NCBI RefSeq assembly: GCF_000147875.1 | Contig: NC_014507.1 | Location: forward strand, 2,604,001-2,668,000 | DNA from: Methanolacinia petrolearia DSM 11571 | GTDB lineage: Archaea; Halobacteriota; Methanomicrobia; Methanomicrobiales; Methanomicrobiaceae | Direction of reading: 5' to 3' | DNA: 64,000 nt | Shown: in pieces, positions 33,598-42,216 of the stretch | Position numbering within the stretch: position 1 is the first letter of the stretch | Layout of the letters: every line of letters starts with the position of its first letter | The notes under the pieces: generated by a model | The model's database searches: none | What the model saw: the letters and a program-made list of their open reading frames with translations, nothing else | What the model was told of the DNA's origin: nothing | Program-made: the position numbers and the translations under genes

Positions 33598-35481
33598 ATA
33601 ACCAGTCAGGAAAAAACAAATCTCAGCCATGGATATATCCCTGCGGAAGAATACCGGGAAATGTCCAATTTGGGCAACTACCAGACTGCCTATGAGAGAT
33701 TTTTGAAAGATCCGGAAAAATTCTGGTCTGAGATAGCATCAGAGCTTGAATGGTTCAAAGAATGGGACCAGATTCTTGAATGGAACTATCCGAATGCAAA
33801 ATGGTTCACAGGTGCAAAATGCAATATCACGCACAACTGCCTTGACAGGCACTTAAATACAGAGAAAAGAAACAAAGTGGCTCTCATATGGAGAGGTGAT
33901 GACGGCAGCGAAAGGATCATTACCTACCGGCAGTTGTTCAGGGAGGTATGCAGGTTTGCAAACGGCCTGAAAAGTCTCGGCGCCCGTAAAGGGGACCGGA
34001 TCTGCATATACATGCCGAATACACCGGAACAGATCATTGCAATACTTGCATGCGCAAGAATAGGCGCGGTCCACAACGTTGTATTTGCCGGATTCGGGAT
34101 GGAGTCACTGCATTCAAGGATCAGGGATTCGGAATCGAGATTTGTCATTACATCCGATGCCAGTTTCAGGAGAGGCAAAAGAATCGATCTCAAATCGATA
34201 GTTGACAGGGCGATAGTCCACACATCGGTTGAAAAGGTCATCGTCCACAGGCGGACCAGGCCACGGACCGAACTCTACTCTGAAATTGAGATCGATTTCT
34301 ACGATCTCATGAAGGAGAGGAATTACTTCATCGAACCCGAGGTCATGGACTCCGAAGACCCGCTGTTTATTCTCTATACAAGCGGAACGACAGGCACGGC
34401 AAAGGGTATCCTTCATACCTGCGGCGGCTACATGGTCGGAACATATTACACATGCAAGTATGTCCTCGATATGAAACCCAGCGATGTCCACTGGTGTACT
34501 GCCGATCCCGGATGGATTACAGGACACAGCTACATCATATACGGCCCCCTGCTGTTCGGAACAACCCTGCTTATCAGCGAGACAACACCAGACTATCCCG
34601 ATCCGGGAGTCTGGTGGGATATGGTAGAGGACTTCGGCGTCACGATCCTCTATACAGCACCGACTGCAATCAGGATGTTCATGAGACACGGTGAGAAGTG
34701 GCCTGAAAAATATAATCTCGACTCCCTGAGGATACTCGCATCTGTCGGGGAACCGCTCAATCCCGAGGCATTCGAATGGTATTACAAAGTTATCGGGAAG
34801 AGCAGGACGCCGATCGTCGATACATGGTGGCAGACCGAAACCGGAATGCACATGGTCACAACACTCGTCGGCGAAAAGATGAAACCCGGATATGCAGGAA
34901 AAGCGATCCCCGGCGTTGTCGCCGATGTCGTTGACAAAGAAGGAAATTCAAAGAAGGCAGGAGAAACAGGCATTCTCGTCATAAAAGGGCCGTGGCCTTC
35001 GATGATGAGAAGCGTATGGGGTAATGATGAAAGATACAGGCAATACTGGACGCAGATAAAGGACTATTATGTAGTAGGCGATCTTGCGGTAAAGGACGAT
35101 GACGGATATATCCAGATCATAGGAAGATCTGACGACGTCATAATAATCGCAGGCCACAACCTCGGCACTGCAGAGGTCGAATCCGCTCTTGTAGAGCATG
35201 AGGCTGTTGCCGAAGCCGCCGTTATCGGCATTCCGGACCCTGTAAAAGGCAACATCATCAAGGCCTTCGTAATCCTGATCGACGGATACAGCGGGAGTGA
35301 AAAGCTTGCGAACGAACTTACATACCATGTAAGGATGACGCTCGGCCCTATTGCAATGCCGGCCGAGATTAAATTCGTCGAATCTCTTCCGAAAACAAGG
35401 AGCGGAAAGATCATGAGACGTGTCCTCAAGGCCCAGGAGATGGGAGAGGACCCGGGTGATCTCTCCACAATGGAAGAATAA
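33598..35481 (+). CDS. acs: Acetyl-CoA synthetase (AMP-forming), start codon uncertain
   Basis: Acs activates acetate to acetyl-CoA through acetyl-AMP. The protein (about 627 residues from 33598) shows the N-terminal EWFKEWDQILEWN region, the P-loop YTSGTTGTAKGI, the adenine motif DTWWQTETGMH, the hinge YIQIIGRSDDVI, and the C-terminal KTRSGKIMRRVLK with the regulatory lysine. A perfect AGGAGGT at 33583-33589 precedes an ATG at 33590 that is out of frame and hits a stop after three codons. In frame, the codon seven bases after the ribosome-binding site is ATA (33598), and the nearest usual starts are TTG at 33517 or ATG at 33661. The ATG at 33661 would cut off residues matching the family N-terminus. 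Confidence 0.88.
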   Translation: MTSQEKTNLSHGYIPAEEYREMSNLGNYQTAYERFLKDPEKFWSEIASELEWFKEWDQILEWNYPNAKWFTGAKCNITHNCLDRHLNTEKRNKVALIWRGDDGSERIITYRQLFREVCRFANGLKSLGARKGDRICIYMPNTPEQIIAILACARIGAVHNVVFAGFGMESLHSRIRDSESRFVITSDASFRRGKRIDLKSIVDRAIVHTSVEKVIVHRRTRPRTELYSEIEIDFYDLMKERNYFIEPEVMDSEDPLFILYTSGTTGTAKGILHTCGGYMVGTYYTCKYVLDMKPSDVHWCTADPGWITGHSYIIYGPLLFGTTLLISETTPDYPDPGVWWDMVEDFGVTILYTAPTAIRMFMRHGEKWPEKYNLDSLRILASVGEPLNPEAFEWYYKVIGKSRTPIVDTWWQTETGMHMVTTLVGEKMKPGYAGKAIPGVVADVVDKEGNSKKAGETGILVIKGPWPSMMRSVWGNDERYRQYWTQIKDYYVVGDLAVKDDDGYIQIIGRSDDVIIIAGHNLGTAEVESALVEHEAVAEAAVIGIPDPVKGNIIKAFVILIDGYSGSEKLANELTYHVRMTLGPIAMPAEIKFVESLPKTRSGKIMRRVLKAQEMGEDPGDLSTMEE

Positions 35482-35483
35482 TC

Positions 35484-35499
35484 TTATTTTCTTTTTTTA
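35484..35499 (+). terminator. T-tract terminator after acs
   Basis: The stop codon of acs is followed by TTATTTTCTTTTTTT, a pyrimidine run typical of archaeal termination sites, with no strong hairpin. It separates acs from the rubrerythrin gene. Confidence 0.55.
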
Positions 35500-35566
35500 G
35501 TCATCTCCGCATGAAATAAATAATATTAAGCTCAATTATGGAATTAAAGCAAAAGGAGAAGATTTT

Positions 35567-36067
35567 ATGACAACGAAAGATGATGCGGCAGAAGCCTTTG
35601 CAGGCGAATCCCAGGCAAACAGGAAATACAAAATATTTTCGGAAAAAGCCGATGCTGAGGGCTACTCAAATGTTGCAAAACTATACAGGGCTGCCTCTGA
35701 AGCAGAGGCAATTCATGCCAAGAGACTCCTCTTTCTCCTCCAGCAGGTAAATTCAACCGAAGAAAACCTGAAGAAATCCATTGAAGGAGAGACATCAGAG
35801 TACACCTCCATGTATCCTTCGTTTATCAAAGATGCCGAGAAGGAAAATGACAAGGAAGCTGCAACGATATTCACTCATGCAATGAAGGCCGAGGAGGTCC
35901 ATGCAACAAACTATGGCAGGGCGCTCGAGGCAGTTGCCGGAGGTAACGACCTCGAGATCTCCAAAGTATTCTTATGCCCTGTATGCGGGAATATAGTGTT
36001 TGACTCAGTGCCCGACACATGCCCCATATGCGGAGTTCCCGGAAGAATGTTTAAAGAGATCGAATAA
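35567..36067 (+). CDS. Rubrerythrin
   Basis: This 166-residue protein has an N-terminal four-helix ferritin-like domain with the di-iron glutamates in AFAGESQANRKY, EAEAIHAKR and KAEEVHATNY. A C-terminal rubredoxin domain follows (CPVCGNIVFDSVPDTCPICG). Rubrerythrins reduce hydrogen peroxide in anaerobes, using rubredoxin or another donor (family knowledge). An AAAGGAGA ribosome-binding site lies at the expected distance before the ATG. It stands between acs and the glutaredoxin-thioredoxin reductase gene and belongs functionally with the peroxiredoxin row at 30.0-32.1 kb. Confidence 0.95.
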   Translation: MTTKDDAAEAFAGESQANRKYKIFSEKADAEGYSNVAKLYRAASEAEAIHAKRLLFLLQQVNSTEENLKKSIEGETSEYTSMYPSFIKDAEKENDKEAATIFTHAMKAEEVHATNYGRALEAVAGGNDLEISKVFLCPVCGNIVFDSVPDTCPICGVPGRMFKEIE

Positions 36068-36108
36068 CCGGCAAATTATACAAATTCAAATTCTTTTTTC
36101 GTGACACA

Positions 36109-36117
36109 TTTAAATAA
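36109..36117 (+). promoter_or_regulatory. TATA box of the thioredoxin reductase fusion gene
   Basis: TTTAAATAA is centred 27 bases before the ATG at 36140. This is the main reason to choose that start and to expect a leaderless transcript, because the in-frame GTG at 36101 and ATG at 36122 would lie outside or at the edge of such a message. Confidence 0.55.
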
Positions 36118-36139
36118 ATTGATGGAAAAAGCAGTTACT

Positions 36140-37291
36140 ATGCCGGATGTAAAAGTTTACTCGACAAAACAGTGCCAGTACTGCAGACTGCTCAAGGCGT
36201 TTCTTGACAAAAAAGGAATAAAATATCAAAATATTGATGTGGGAGAAGATATTGAAGCAGCCAAAGAGATGGTTGAACTCTCGGGCCAGTATGCAGTACC
36301 TGTAACTGTAATCGACGGCGAGGTCATCGTAGGCTATGACGTCAGGAGACTGAACGAACTTTTCGGGGATACCGGAGAAAAAGGTGAAATCGACATTATT
36401 ATTCTTGGCGGAGGACCTGCAGGGCTTACAGCAGCTGCATATGCAGCGAGAAAGCTGCTCAGATGCATGATAATTACAGAGGACATAGGCGGACAGGCCC
36501 TGGAATCCTGGGCAATTGAAAACTATATGGGATTCCGTATAATATCCGGAAGCGATCTCATGCAGAAATTTGAAGAGCAGGTCAGGAATGAGGATATTGA
36601 GATCGAGATAGACCGGGCCGAATCGATTGAGGAGAGTAACGGAAAATTCGTCATCACTACGGTATCAGGGCAGAAATTTGAAGGTAAATCGGTGATTATT
36701 GCAACAGGTGTCAAACCCAGGTGGCTTGGAATAAAAGATGAAGAAAAATATATCGGCCACGGGATCAGCATATGCTCCACATGCGACGGTCCGCTCTTCC
36801 GCGATAAAATTGTGACAATTGTCGGAGGAGGAAATTACGCAGTCACGACAGCCATTGAAATGAGCAAACTTGCCACACACGTAAACCTTATAGTAAGAAG
36901 CAAAATCAGGGCTGACGAGGTATACACCAGCCAGTACGAGGGGCTTGAGAATGTTTCAACTTATAAAAACTACACTGTAAGCGCCCTTGAGGGGGACAAT
37001 ATGCTCAAAGCAGTTACAATTAAAGAAAGAGACACTGGCGAAGAGTCAAAACTTGAAACAGACGGTCTCTTCCTCGCTATCGGCCATGATGCAAATACCG
37101 GATTCCTTGAAGGCTTCGTCGATCTCAATGAAAACGGAGAGATCATCACAGACAACAACGGCAGGACATCACATAATGGCGTCTTTGCAGCCGGCGATGT
37201 TACCGATACCAAGAGCAAGCAGGTAATTATTGCCTCGGGAGAAGGTGCAAAAGCCGCACTTTCCGCCTATTCTTTCCTTGTTAACAAATAA
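36140..37291 (+). CDS. Glutaredoxin-thioredoxin reductase fusion
   Basis: This 383-residue protein joins an N-terminal glutaredoxin-like domain (VKVYSTKQCQYCRLLKAFLD, redox pair CQYC, then YAVPVTVIDG) to a complete low-Mr thioredoxin reductase. The reductase has the FAD motif IILGGGPAGLTAAAYAARK, the active-site disulfide CSTCDGPLF, a second dinucleotide motif VTIVGGGNYAVTTAIEMS and the FAD-closing GVFAAGDVTD. Electrons could pass from a nicotinamide or F420-type donor through FAD and CSTC to the built-in glutaredoxin. The donor cannot be told from the sequence. It lies directly after rubrerythrin, in keeping with a role in thiol redox or peroxide defence. Confidence 0.9.
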   Translation: MPDVKVYSTKQCQYCRLLKAFLDKKGIKYQNIDVGEDIEAAKEMVELSGQYAVPVTVIDGEVIVGYDVRRLNELFGDTGEKGEIDIIILGGGPAGLTAAAYAARKLLRCMIITEDIGGQALESWAIENYMGFRIISGSDLMQKFEEQVRNEDIEIEIDRAESIEESNGKFVITTVSGQKFEGKSVIIATGVKPRWLGIKDEEKYIGHGISICSTCDGPLFRDKIVTIVGGGNYAVTTAIEMSKLATHVNLIVRSKIRADEVYTSQYEGLENVSTYKNYTVSALEGDNMLKAVTIKERDTGEESKLETDGLFLAIGHDANTGFLEGFVDLNENGEIITDNNGRTSHNGVFAAGDVTDTKSKQVIIASGEGAKAALSAYSFLVNK

Positions 37292-37866
37292 AAGGGGAGA
37301 ACTGCGATTTGTTTTTAAGCTCCCAACCAATTTTTATTTAAAACGATCATTTCCAGCCCCTCCATACTAAACTGAGTCAGAAACTGACAAAGCAAAAATA
37401 TTGAAAATATCAAAAATGCGATCCTTTGGAACCAGAAAAGGAGGGGGTGTGGTGAATTTTTCACCACGGTGGTTTTGTCTGGTTTTTTTCTGGGGATTGG
37501 TGGGATTCTATTATATTTTGTATTGTATTATTATCTGTACCTGTCCGGCACAACCGGGATTGGAGTTGAAACGTGGTTTTTCCCGTTGTGCTTCGCAGAT
37601 GGGGCGTATCTGGTTGCCAATTATTGGTTGCTGATTTAGGTTGCCTGAAGGCAGCCATTGACTGGTGATTTAATTTTCCGTTTGATACGGAATATGTTTC
37701 TACTGACTTATCAGGTTCCTGGTATTACCATGCATATTTGCCGGTTACCACCTCCTCATTTTGATCAATCCTTTCCGGTGTCATCGAAGATTCTTATCCT
37801 CTCAACCCTGATAGTAAGATTCTTTTGGGCTAATATAAATGAATAATATGCCAGCGGATAACTCAT
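37292..37866. other. 575-bp intergenic region with strong hairpins
   Basis: No convincing gene is present. The 77-codon frame at 37401-37634 has poor codon character and hydrophobic T-rich content. The region holds three hairpins in order: GTGGTGAA/TTCACCAC (37449-37456 with 37460-37467); GCACAACCGGGA paired with TCCCGTTGTGC with one bulged C (37548-37559 with 37581-37591); and GGTTGCC/GGCAGCC with one G-T pair (37639-37645 with 37650-37656). T-rich stretches lie between. A small RNA, a terminator region or a decayed mobile element are all possible. Confidence 0.5.
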
Positions 37867-40428
37867 TTAACCTGATGGTTCAACGTCTTTAAAGAATTCC
37901 TTCAGACCATCGTTTTGAAGGACAATCCCGGTCAGGAATTTTTTAAACTCATCTACGGAAGAAAAACGCTCATCCTGGTTCTTATTAAGGCATTTCATGA
38001 CCACATCGTCAAAGAGATCATCCCGGGCTCCCGCTTTCGAAGGAACAACGGGCTGCAAATGCAGGATCTCGTCGGTAACCTCTGCAACACCCGAACCGGA
38101 GAATGGTTTTTTTCCGGTTATCAGCTCATAGAACACAATTCCAAGCTGGTATATATCGGTCCTTTCGTCGGGATAGCCGAAGGTCTTCGGAGCGACCTGC
38201 TCCGGTGCCGCGTAATTCAGGGAGAATCCTATAATAGTCGTTTCATTTCCGTCCGACATTATCTTCCCGAGCCCCCAATCGGTAATCTTTGCGGTTTTGT
38301 CTGCTGAAAGCATAATGTTCTGGGGTTTTATGTCACGGTGAATTATACCCCTCGAATGCGCATAAGAAAGCCCTTCTGCAACATCATAGATTATTCTTAA
38401 CGATTCCACGGGAGGGAGCGGTTTTTCAACAGCCGACAGAGGCGTTTCGAGATATTCCATCTCTACATAAGGGACAGGGAATATATTTACCGAATGAAGT
38501 TTAGCAATGTTCGGATGCTCCAGTCCTTCCCAGATCCTCATCTCCTTCAAAAACAGCCTTCCGGTAGTTTCGTCAAAGTTTATCGGAACCTTTACCGCCA
38601 CCACGACTCCGTCTTTTCGCCGTTTTGCTTTAAAAACCCTGGCGATCCCTCCTTTTCCGATAAACTCGACATCGCTGTATTTATCATGGAGACTTTCCGG
38701 GAAATAGGAAGACGAGAGCGATGAACTCATAATATCCTCCTCTTTCATGAAGAGCGAAGTCGAATCAGGATCGAACGAAGAGGCCGTGACATCTCCTTTC
38801 TCTGCATACCACCTCATAACCAGTGATTTGAAACGATGTCTGAAGACAAGCGGAAGAACTATTGAAAGCAGCAGAGCTGCGGGATATGCCATCCCGGTTA
38901 CCGGACCTAGTTCAACAGGTACCGTATATATGGATATTCCCAGGAGAACTGTTGCCACAATTGCAACAGGGCTCTGGAGGCGGTAGATATTTAATGGGAA
39001 TCTTCCGCTGAGAAGACCGAATGCCAGAAATGCGGAGGACATAATCAGATATGCGGTAACAAATATGAATGCAACCTGAATCATCCCGTAGTCGATAAAT
39101 CCGTATATCAGCCTTGAAGTATATGATACGACGGTGTAAAGCAGGGCAATAGACATGGCGCCAAAGGCAAGACCCATAAAGGCAACTTCATACTTTCTGC
39201 CGCCTTTCAAACCATAGATTCTCCCGAATTTTCCCAAAATTCCGATTAATCCGGCAAATACCCCGGCAATAAGAACCATAACAAAAACGATCTCAAACGG
39301 ATTCTGCAGGGAGAGCATCGGCTCGATTCTGGCCGGATCGCCGCCAGTACCACCCGGGGTAGCCTGAACCGAAGTATTACCGTTCCCGCCGGGAACGCTC
39401 AGGTTTATAGAAATATTCTCCGGCAGCTGTATAATCGGAATTCCCGTCGGTCCCGACGTACCGTTGACACCGCCTGCAGTAATGATATCGGCCTGCGTTG
39501 TCTTCGGGACTACTACATACATTGAATTTTCAGATATCAGCGGATATTTATCTTTTACATAATTTTCATTCCTGAAAAGACCTTTCCAGTATCCTTCGTA
39601 GATCTGCTTTACTCCTTCATCAGAGAGCGAACCGATAAAATCAGAGCCCACGGCATCTCGGATATCCGATGCCGAGGTATAGGGCATATAAGGAGTACTG
39701 CCTATGCCGTTTCCGTCATCATCGCTCCCCTTATAATCGTCCCAGTAGTTTCCCAAAGACGAATTATAGATCTCATTTTCGTAAAGATACGAAGAATTGT
39801 CCGAGGACCAGTTCAGGGTCGTCGTCAGGGATTTCGCATTCACCCTGTTGTCAAAATTATTCAGGGTTATAACACCGGAAACATTCTTATCCGCGTATAT
39901 GCCGACACTGTGGTTGTTTATGGAATTCCCTGAAAACGAAAGCCCGTCCCCGGATATGATGCTTATTGCTATCGGAGTTCCGAGGAAGGTGTTGTCGGAG
40001 ATTATCGTATCGTTTCCCTCAATCCATACTGCGCAGTCGGCATCGCCAGAGATTGTAAATCCCTCGATGGTTACGTTATCCGACGTTATTGTAATCCCGG
40101 CAAGCCCCTCTTTGGTAATAATATGCGGTTTTCCCGTCCCGCTGTCCATTCCAAGGAGGGAGATCGGTTTATCAATTACGAAATTGCCCCCCCATTCCCC
40201 GCTCTCGATCAACAGTACAGAACCCGGTTCAGCTCCTGCTACTGCTGCAGCAATGCTGTTTGTGACTGTCTGATTTATAATTCCTTCACTGCTGCTGTTA
40301 TTATTTGCTGCTGCAACCGGTGAGACAAGAAGCATGAGGAAAAGAAATAAAATAACCATATGCAGAGAGCAACAACTCAGGCAGGTAATCCTTCGCGTTA
40401 TTTCATTATCCCCTCTCACCGTTTTCAT
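37867..40428 (-). CDS. Transmembrane Hanks-type Ser/Thr kinase with extracellular beta-helix (NosD-like)
   Basis: This 853-residue protein begins with a signal or first membrane segment (MVILFLFLMLLVSPVAA). A parallel beta-helix of NosD/periplasmic copper-binding type covers roughly residues 55-250 (NVTIEGFTISG, IISDNTFLG, GLSFSGNSI). After a glycine/proline-rich spacer come about six transmembrane helices (residues 375-545) and then a protein kinase domain from about residue 589. The kinase has GKGGIARVF, VAVKV with Lys613, HRDIKPQN with Asp699, DWGLG in place of DFG at Asp717, and YAAPE. All catalytic residues are present. It is last in a same-strand row PP2C, HTH-FHA, kinase with gaps near 50 bases, a complete write-read-erase phosphorylation set. 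Confidence 0.9.
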   Translation of the reverse strand: MKTVRGDNEITRRITCLSCCSLHMVILFLFLMLLVSPVAAANNNSSSEGIINQTVTNSIAAAVAGAEPGSVLLIESGEWGGNFVIDKPISLLGMDSGTGKPHIITKEGLAGITITSDNVTIEGFTISGDADCAVWIEGNDTIISDNTFLGTPIAISIISGDGLSFSGNSINNHSVGIYADKNVSGVITLNNFDNRVNAKSLTTTLNWSSDNSSYLYENEIYNSSLGNYWDDYKGSDDDGNGIGSTPYMPYTSASDIRDAVGSDFIGSLSDEGVKQIYEGYWKGLFRNENYVKDKYPLISENSMYVVVPKTTQADIITAGGVNGTSGPTGIPIIQLPENISINLSVPGGNGNTSVQATPGGTGGDPARIEPMLSLQNPFEIVFVMVLIAGVFAGLIGILGKFGRIYGLKGGRKYEVAFMGLAFGAMSIALLYTVVSYTSRLIYGFIDYGMIQVAFIFVTAYLIMSSAFLAFGLLSGRFPLNIYRLQSPVAIVATVLLGISIYTVPVELGPVTGMAYPAALLLSIVLPLVFRHRFKSLVMRWYAEKGDVTASSFDPDSTSLFMKEEDIMSSSLSSSYFPESLHDKYSDVEFIGKGGIARVFKAKRRKDGVVVAVKVPINFDETTGRLFLKEMRIWEGLEHPNIAKLHSVNIFPVPYVEMEYLETPLSAVEKPLPPVESLRIIYDVAEGLSYAHSRGIIHRDIKPQNIMLSADKTAKITDWGLGKIMSDGNETTIIGFSLNYAAPEQVAPKTFGYPDERTDIYQLGIVFYELITGKKPFSGSGVAEVTDEILHLQPVVPSKAGARDDLFDDVVMKCLNKNQDERFSSVDEFKKFLTGIVLQNDGLKEFFKDVEPSG

Positions 40429-40481
40429 CGATTATTCTGTCCTCTGTTTCGTCATCCGTACGGGTTATATTTTGAGAGTTA

Positions 40482-41276
40482 TTATTCAGGTGTGTCTTTA
40501 TGAGTCAGATTGAAGATGATTCTTGCTCCTTTCGATCCTCTTGCAAGATCGATCATATCTCCGTCAATGATGGATGTCTCACGGCAGGCCTGAATCTTTG
40601 TATTATTGATATATGTACCCCCCGTACTTCCACAGTCTTCTATGAACCAGTCCCCCTTGCGGTTGATAAATTTGGCATGCGGCCTGCTCACCCTTGTTAC
40701 TGCTTCATAGGAGTTGGGAAGAACTATCGCATTATCGGAATTACTGAATTCAGGGGATTTGTTGTCTTCACGGCCTATCCGGATTTCGTCTTCCTTTAAG
40801 GCATATGCCTCCCCGTCGCATTCGCCACCAAGAACGACTATCAAAGGGACACCCGTGCTGTTGTCCTCTGAAAGAAGTTTCCTGACCTCTTCCAGTTTGG
40901 CGTTTAACTCCTCATGTCCTATCCTTACATCGATATTTGAAAAAATGCTGAGATTGCGGATAATTCCTTCCATTCCGCCGGGGATAAGTGAATATTTCCA
41001 GACTGGAAGTGCTCCTTTTGAGGTCTGCCTGCCCATCCCGGCTTCTTTCTTTATGACACCTGTCTTAAGCAGTTTATCTAGATGTTTTTTTGTATTTTCA
41101 TAGCTCGTATCGATCTCTCTTGCGATTTCGCGAACCTCTTTCGGGTGGTTTTCAATCAGCTTCAGGATCCTGAGCCTTGTAGGATTTGACAGGACATTCA
41201 GGTATTCCGAGAGATCCTCATAAAAATCCGGATCCGAAGATATCGCAATTGTTTTGTCATTAATACCACCGCTCAT
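40482..41276 (-). CDS. ArsR-type HTH protein fused to an FHA domain
   Basis: This 264-residue protein has an N-terminal winged helix (LNVLSNPTRLRILKLIENHPKEVREIARE... with the DTSYENTKKHLDKLLKTGVI recognition part). A linker follows, then a C-terminal forkhead-associated domain with the phosphothreonine-binding marks IRIGRE, VSRPHAKFI and GDWFIEDCGSTGGTYINN. FHA domains bind phosphothreonine peptides, so this looks like a DNA-binding protein whose activity is switched by Ser/Thr phosphorylation. It lies between the PP2C and kinase genes on the same strand. The ATG at 41276 has GGGAGTG upstream; the in-frame GTG at 41285 is within that sequence. Confidence 0.9.
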   Translation of the reverse strand: MSGGINDKTIAISSDPDFYEDLSEYLNVLSNPTRLRILKLIENHPKEVREIAREIDTSYENTKKHLDKLLKTGVIKKEAGMGRQTSKGALPVWKYSLIPGGMEGIIRNLSIFSNIDVRIGHEELNAKLEEVRKLLSEDNSTGVPLIVVLGGECDGEAYALKEDEIRIGREDNKSPEFSNSDNAIVLPNSYEAVTRVSRPHAKFINRKGDWFIEDCGSTGGTYINNTKIQACRETSIIDGDMIDLARGSKGARIIFNLTHKDTPE

Positions 41277-41327
41277 TTTTATCACTCCCTGATTAATGAA
41301 TCAATTCACTTTCAACTATTACATAAC

Positions 41328-42035
41328 TTATCTTTTCAAAACAACAACCGAAATATTGTCCTCCGAGACGGGCATTGCGGATTTGACAAGTAGTCTGGCG
41401 GTTCCGTTCGCAGTTTCCTCTGAATTCAGCCCCTTCGATATAACATCATCTTCTATATAATCATGAAGACCGTCGCTGGATAAAAGAAGAACCTCTCCTG
41501 AATTGATCCCTATATGATACAGATCTACTGAAAAATCTCCGCCGATAGATCTTGTTATTACGTTCTTCATAGGATGAGTTCTTCTTTTTTCAGGATCTAT
41601 TGCTCCTTTTTCCACAAGTTCCTGAACAAGAGAATGATCCACGGTAATCTGCTTTAGCATTCCGTTAAATAGATAAGCCCTTGAATCCCCGGTATTTGCA
41701 ATGAAAACTTCCAAATCACGGACAAATGCGGCAACGAGCGTTGTACCCATTCCGGCTCTGTCTCCTACGGCCATTGTGCTGACATTTTCATCGGCCATGG
41801 CAAATGAATTTCTCAATAACTTTTCAATTTCAGCGGCACTCATGCCCGCCCTGTAATTTTTTGTGAACTCTGAACGCAGGGTATCTATGGCTATGCGTGA
41901 TGCCACATCACCGGCAGCATGACCTCCTATACCGTCGGCAACCGCCATAAGAAGGCCGTCCTTAATTTGTGAAGCTAAACAGGAGTCCTCATTGTGCCGC
42001 CTTTTTCCTGCAATCGAAACACTGCTGTATTCCAT
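41328..42035 (-). CDS. PP2C-family Ser/Thr phosphatase (PrpC/Stp type)
   Basis: This 235-residue soluble protein has the PPM-type metal motifs: RRHNEDSCLA, AVADGIGGHAAGDVASRIA, GMGTTLVAAFV, ANTGDSRAYLF, the loop SLVQELVEKGAID, and LLSSDGLHDYIEDD. The final aspartate is in SEDNISVVVLKR. It dephosphorylates phosphoserine or phosphothreonine in a metal-dependent way. It is first in the row with the HTH-FHA protein and the transmembrane kinase, and probably reverses that kinase's action. A second, longer PP2C is encoded at 49038-49841. Confidence 0.93.
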   Translation of the reverse strand: MEYSSVSIAGKRRHNEDSCLASQIKDGLLMAVADGIGGHAAGDVASRIAIDTLRSEFTKNYRAGMSAAEIEKLLRNSFAMADENVSTMAVGDRAGMGTTLVAAFVRDLEVFIANTGDSRAYLFNGMLKQITVDHSLVQELVEKGAIDPEKRRTHPMKNVITRSIGGDFSVDLYHIGINSGEVLLLSSDGLHDYIEDDVISKGLNSEETANGTARLLVKSAMPVSEDNISVVVLKR

Positions 42036-42216
42036 ATGATATATCCGGTACCTGAAATGCTGGACTGAATCTGAATTTCCGGTAAAGACACGAAAACAAT
42101 AACCTGTCCGCTTGAAGAGAGTTTATCCTGTTTATTTATTAATATTGACAGTGATGAAGGTTAATAGATCTAACAATCCGGTTCAATAAAAAACAATTTT
42201 GAATATATTATGCAAA

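Noticed and set aside
37401-37634. 77-codon frame with one hydrophobic stretch in the 575-bp gap
   Set aside because: The translation is mostly an artefact of T-rich DNA, there is no ribosome-binding site, and the region is better explained by hairpins.
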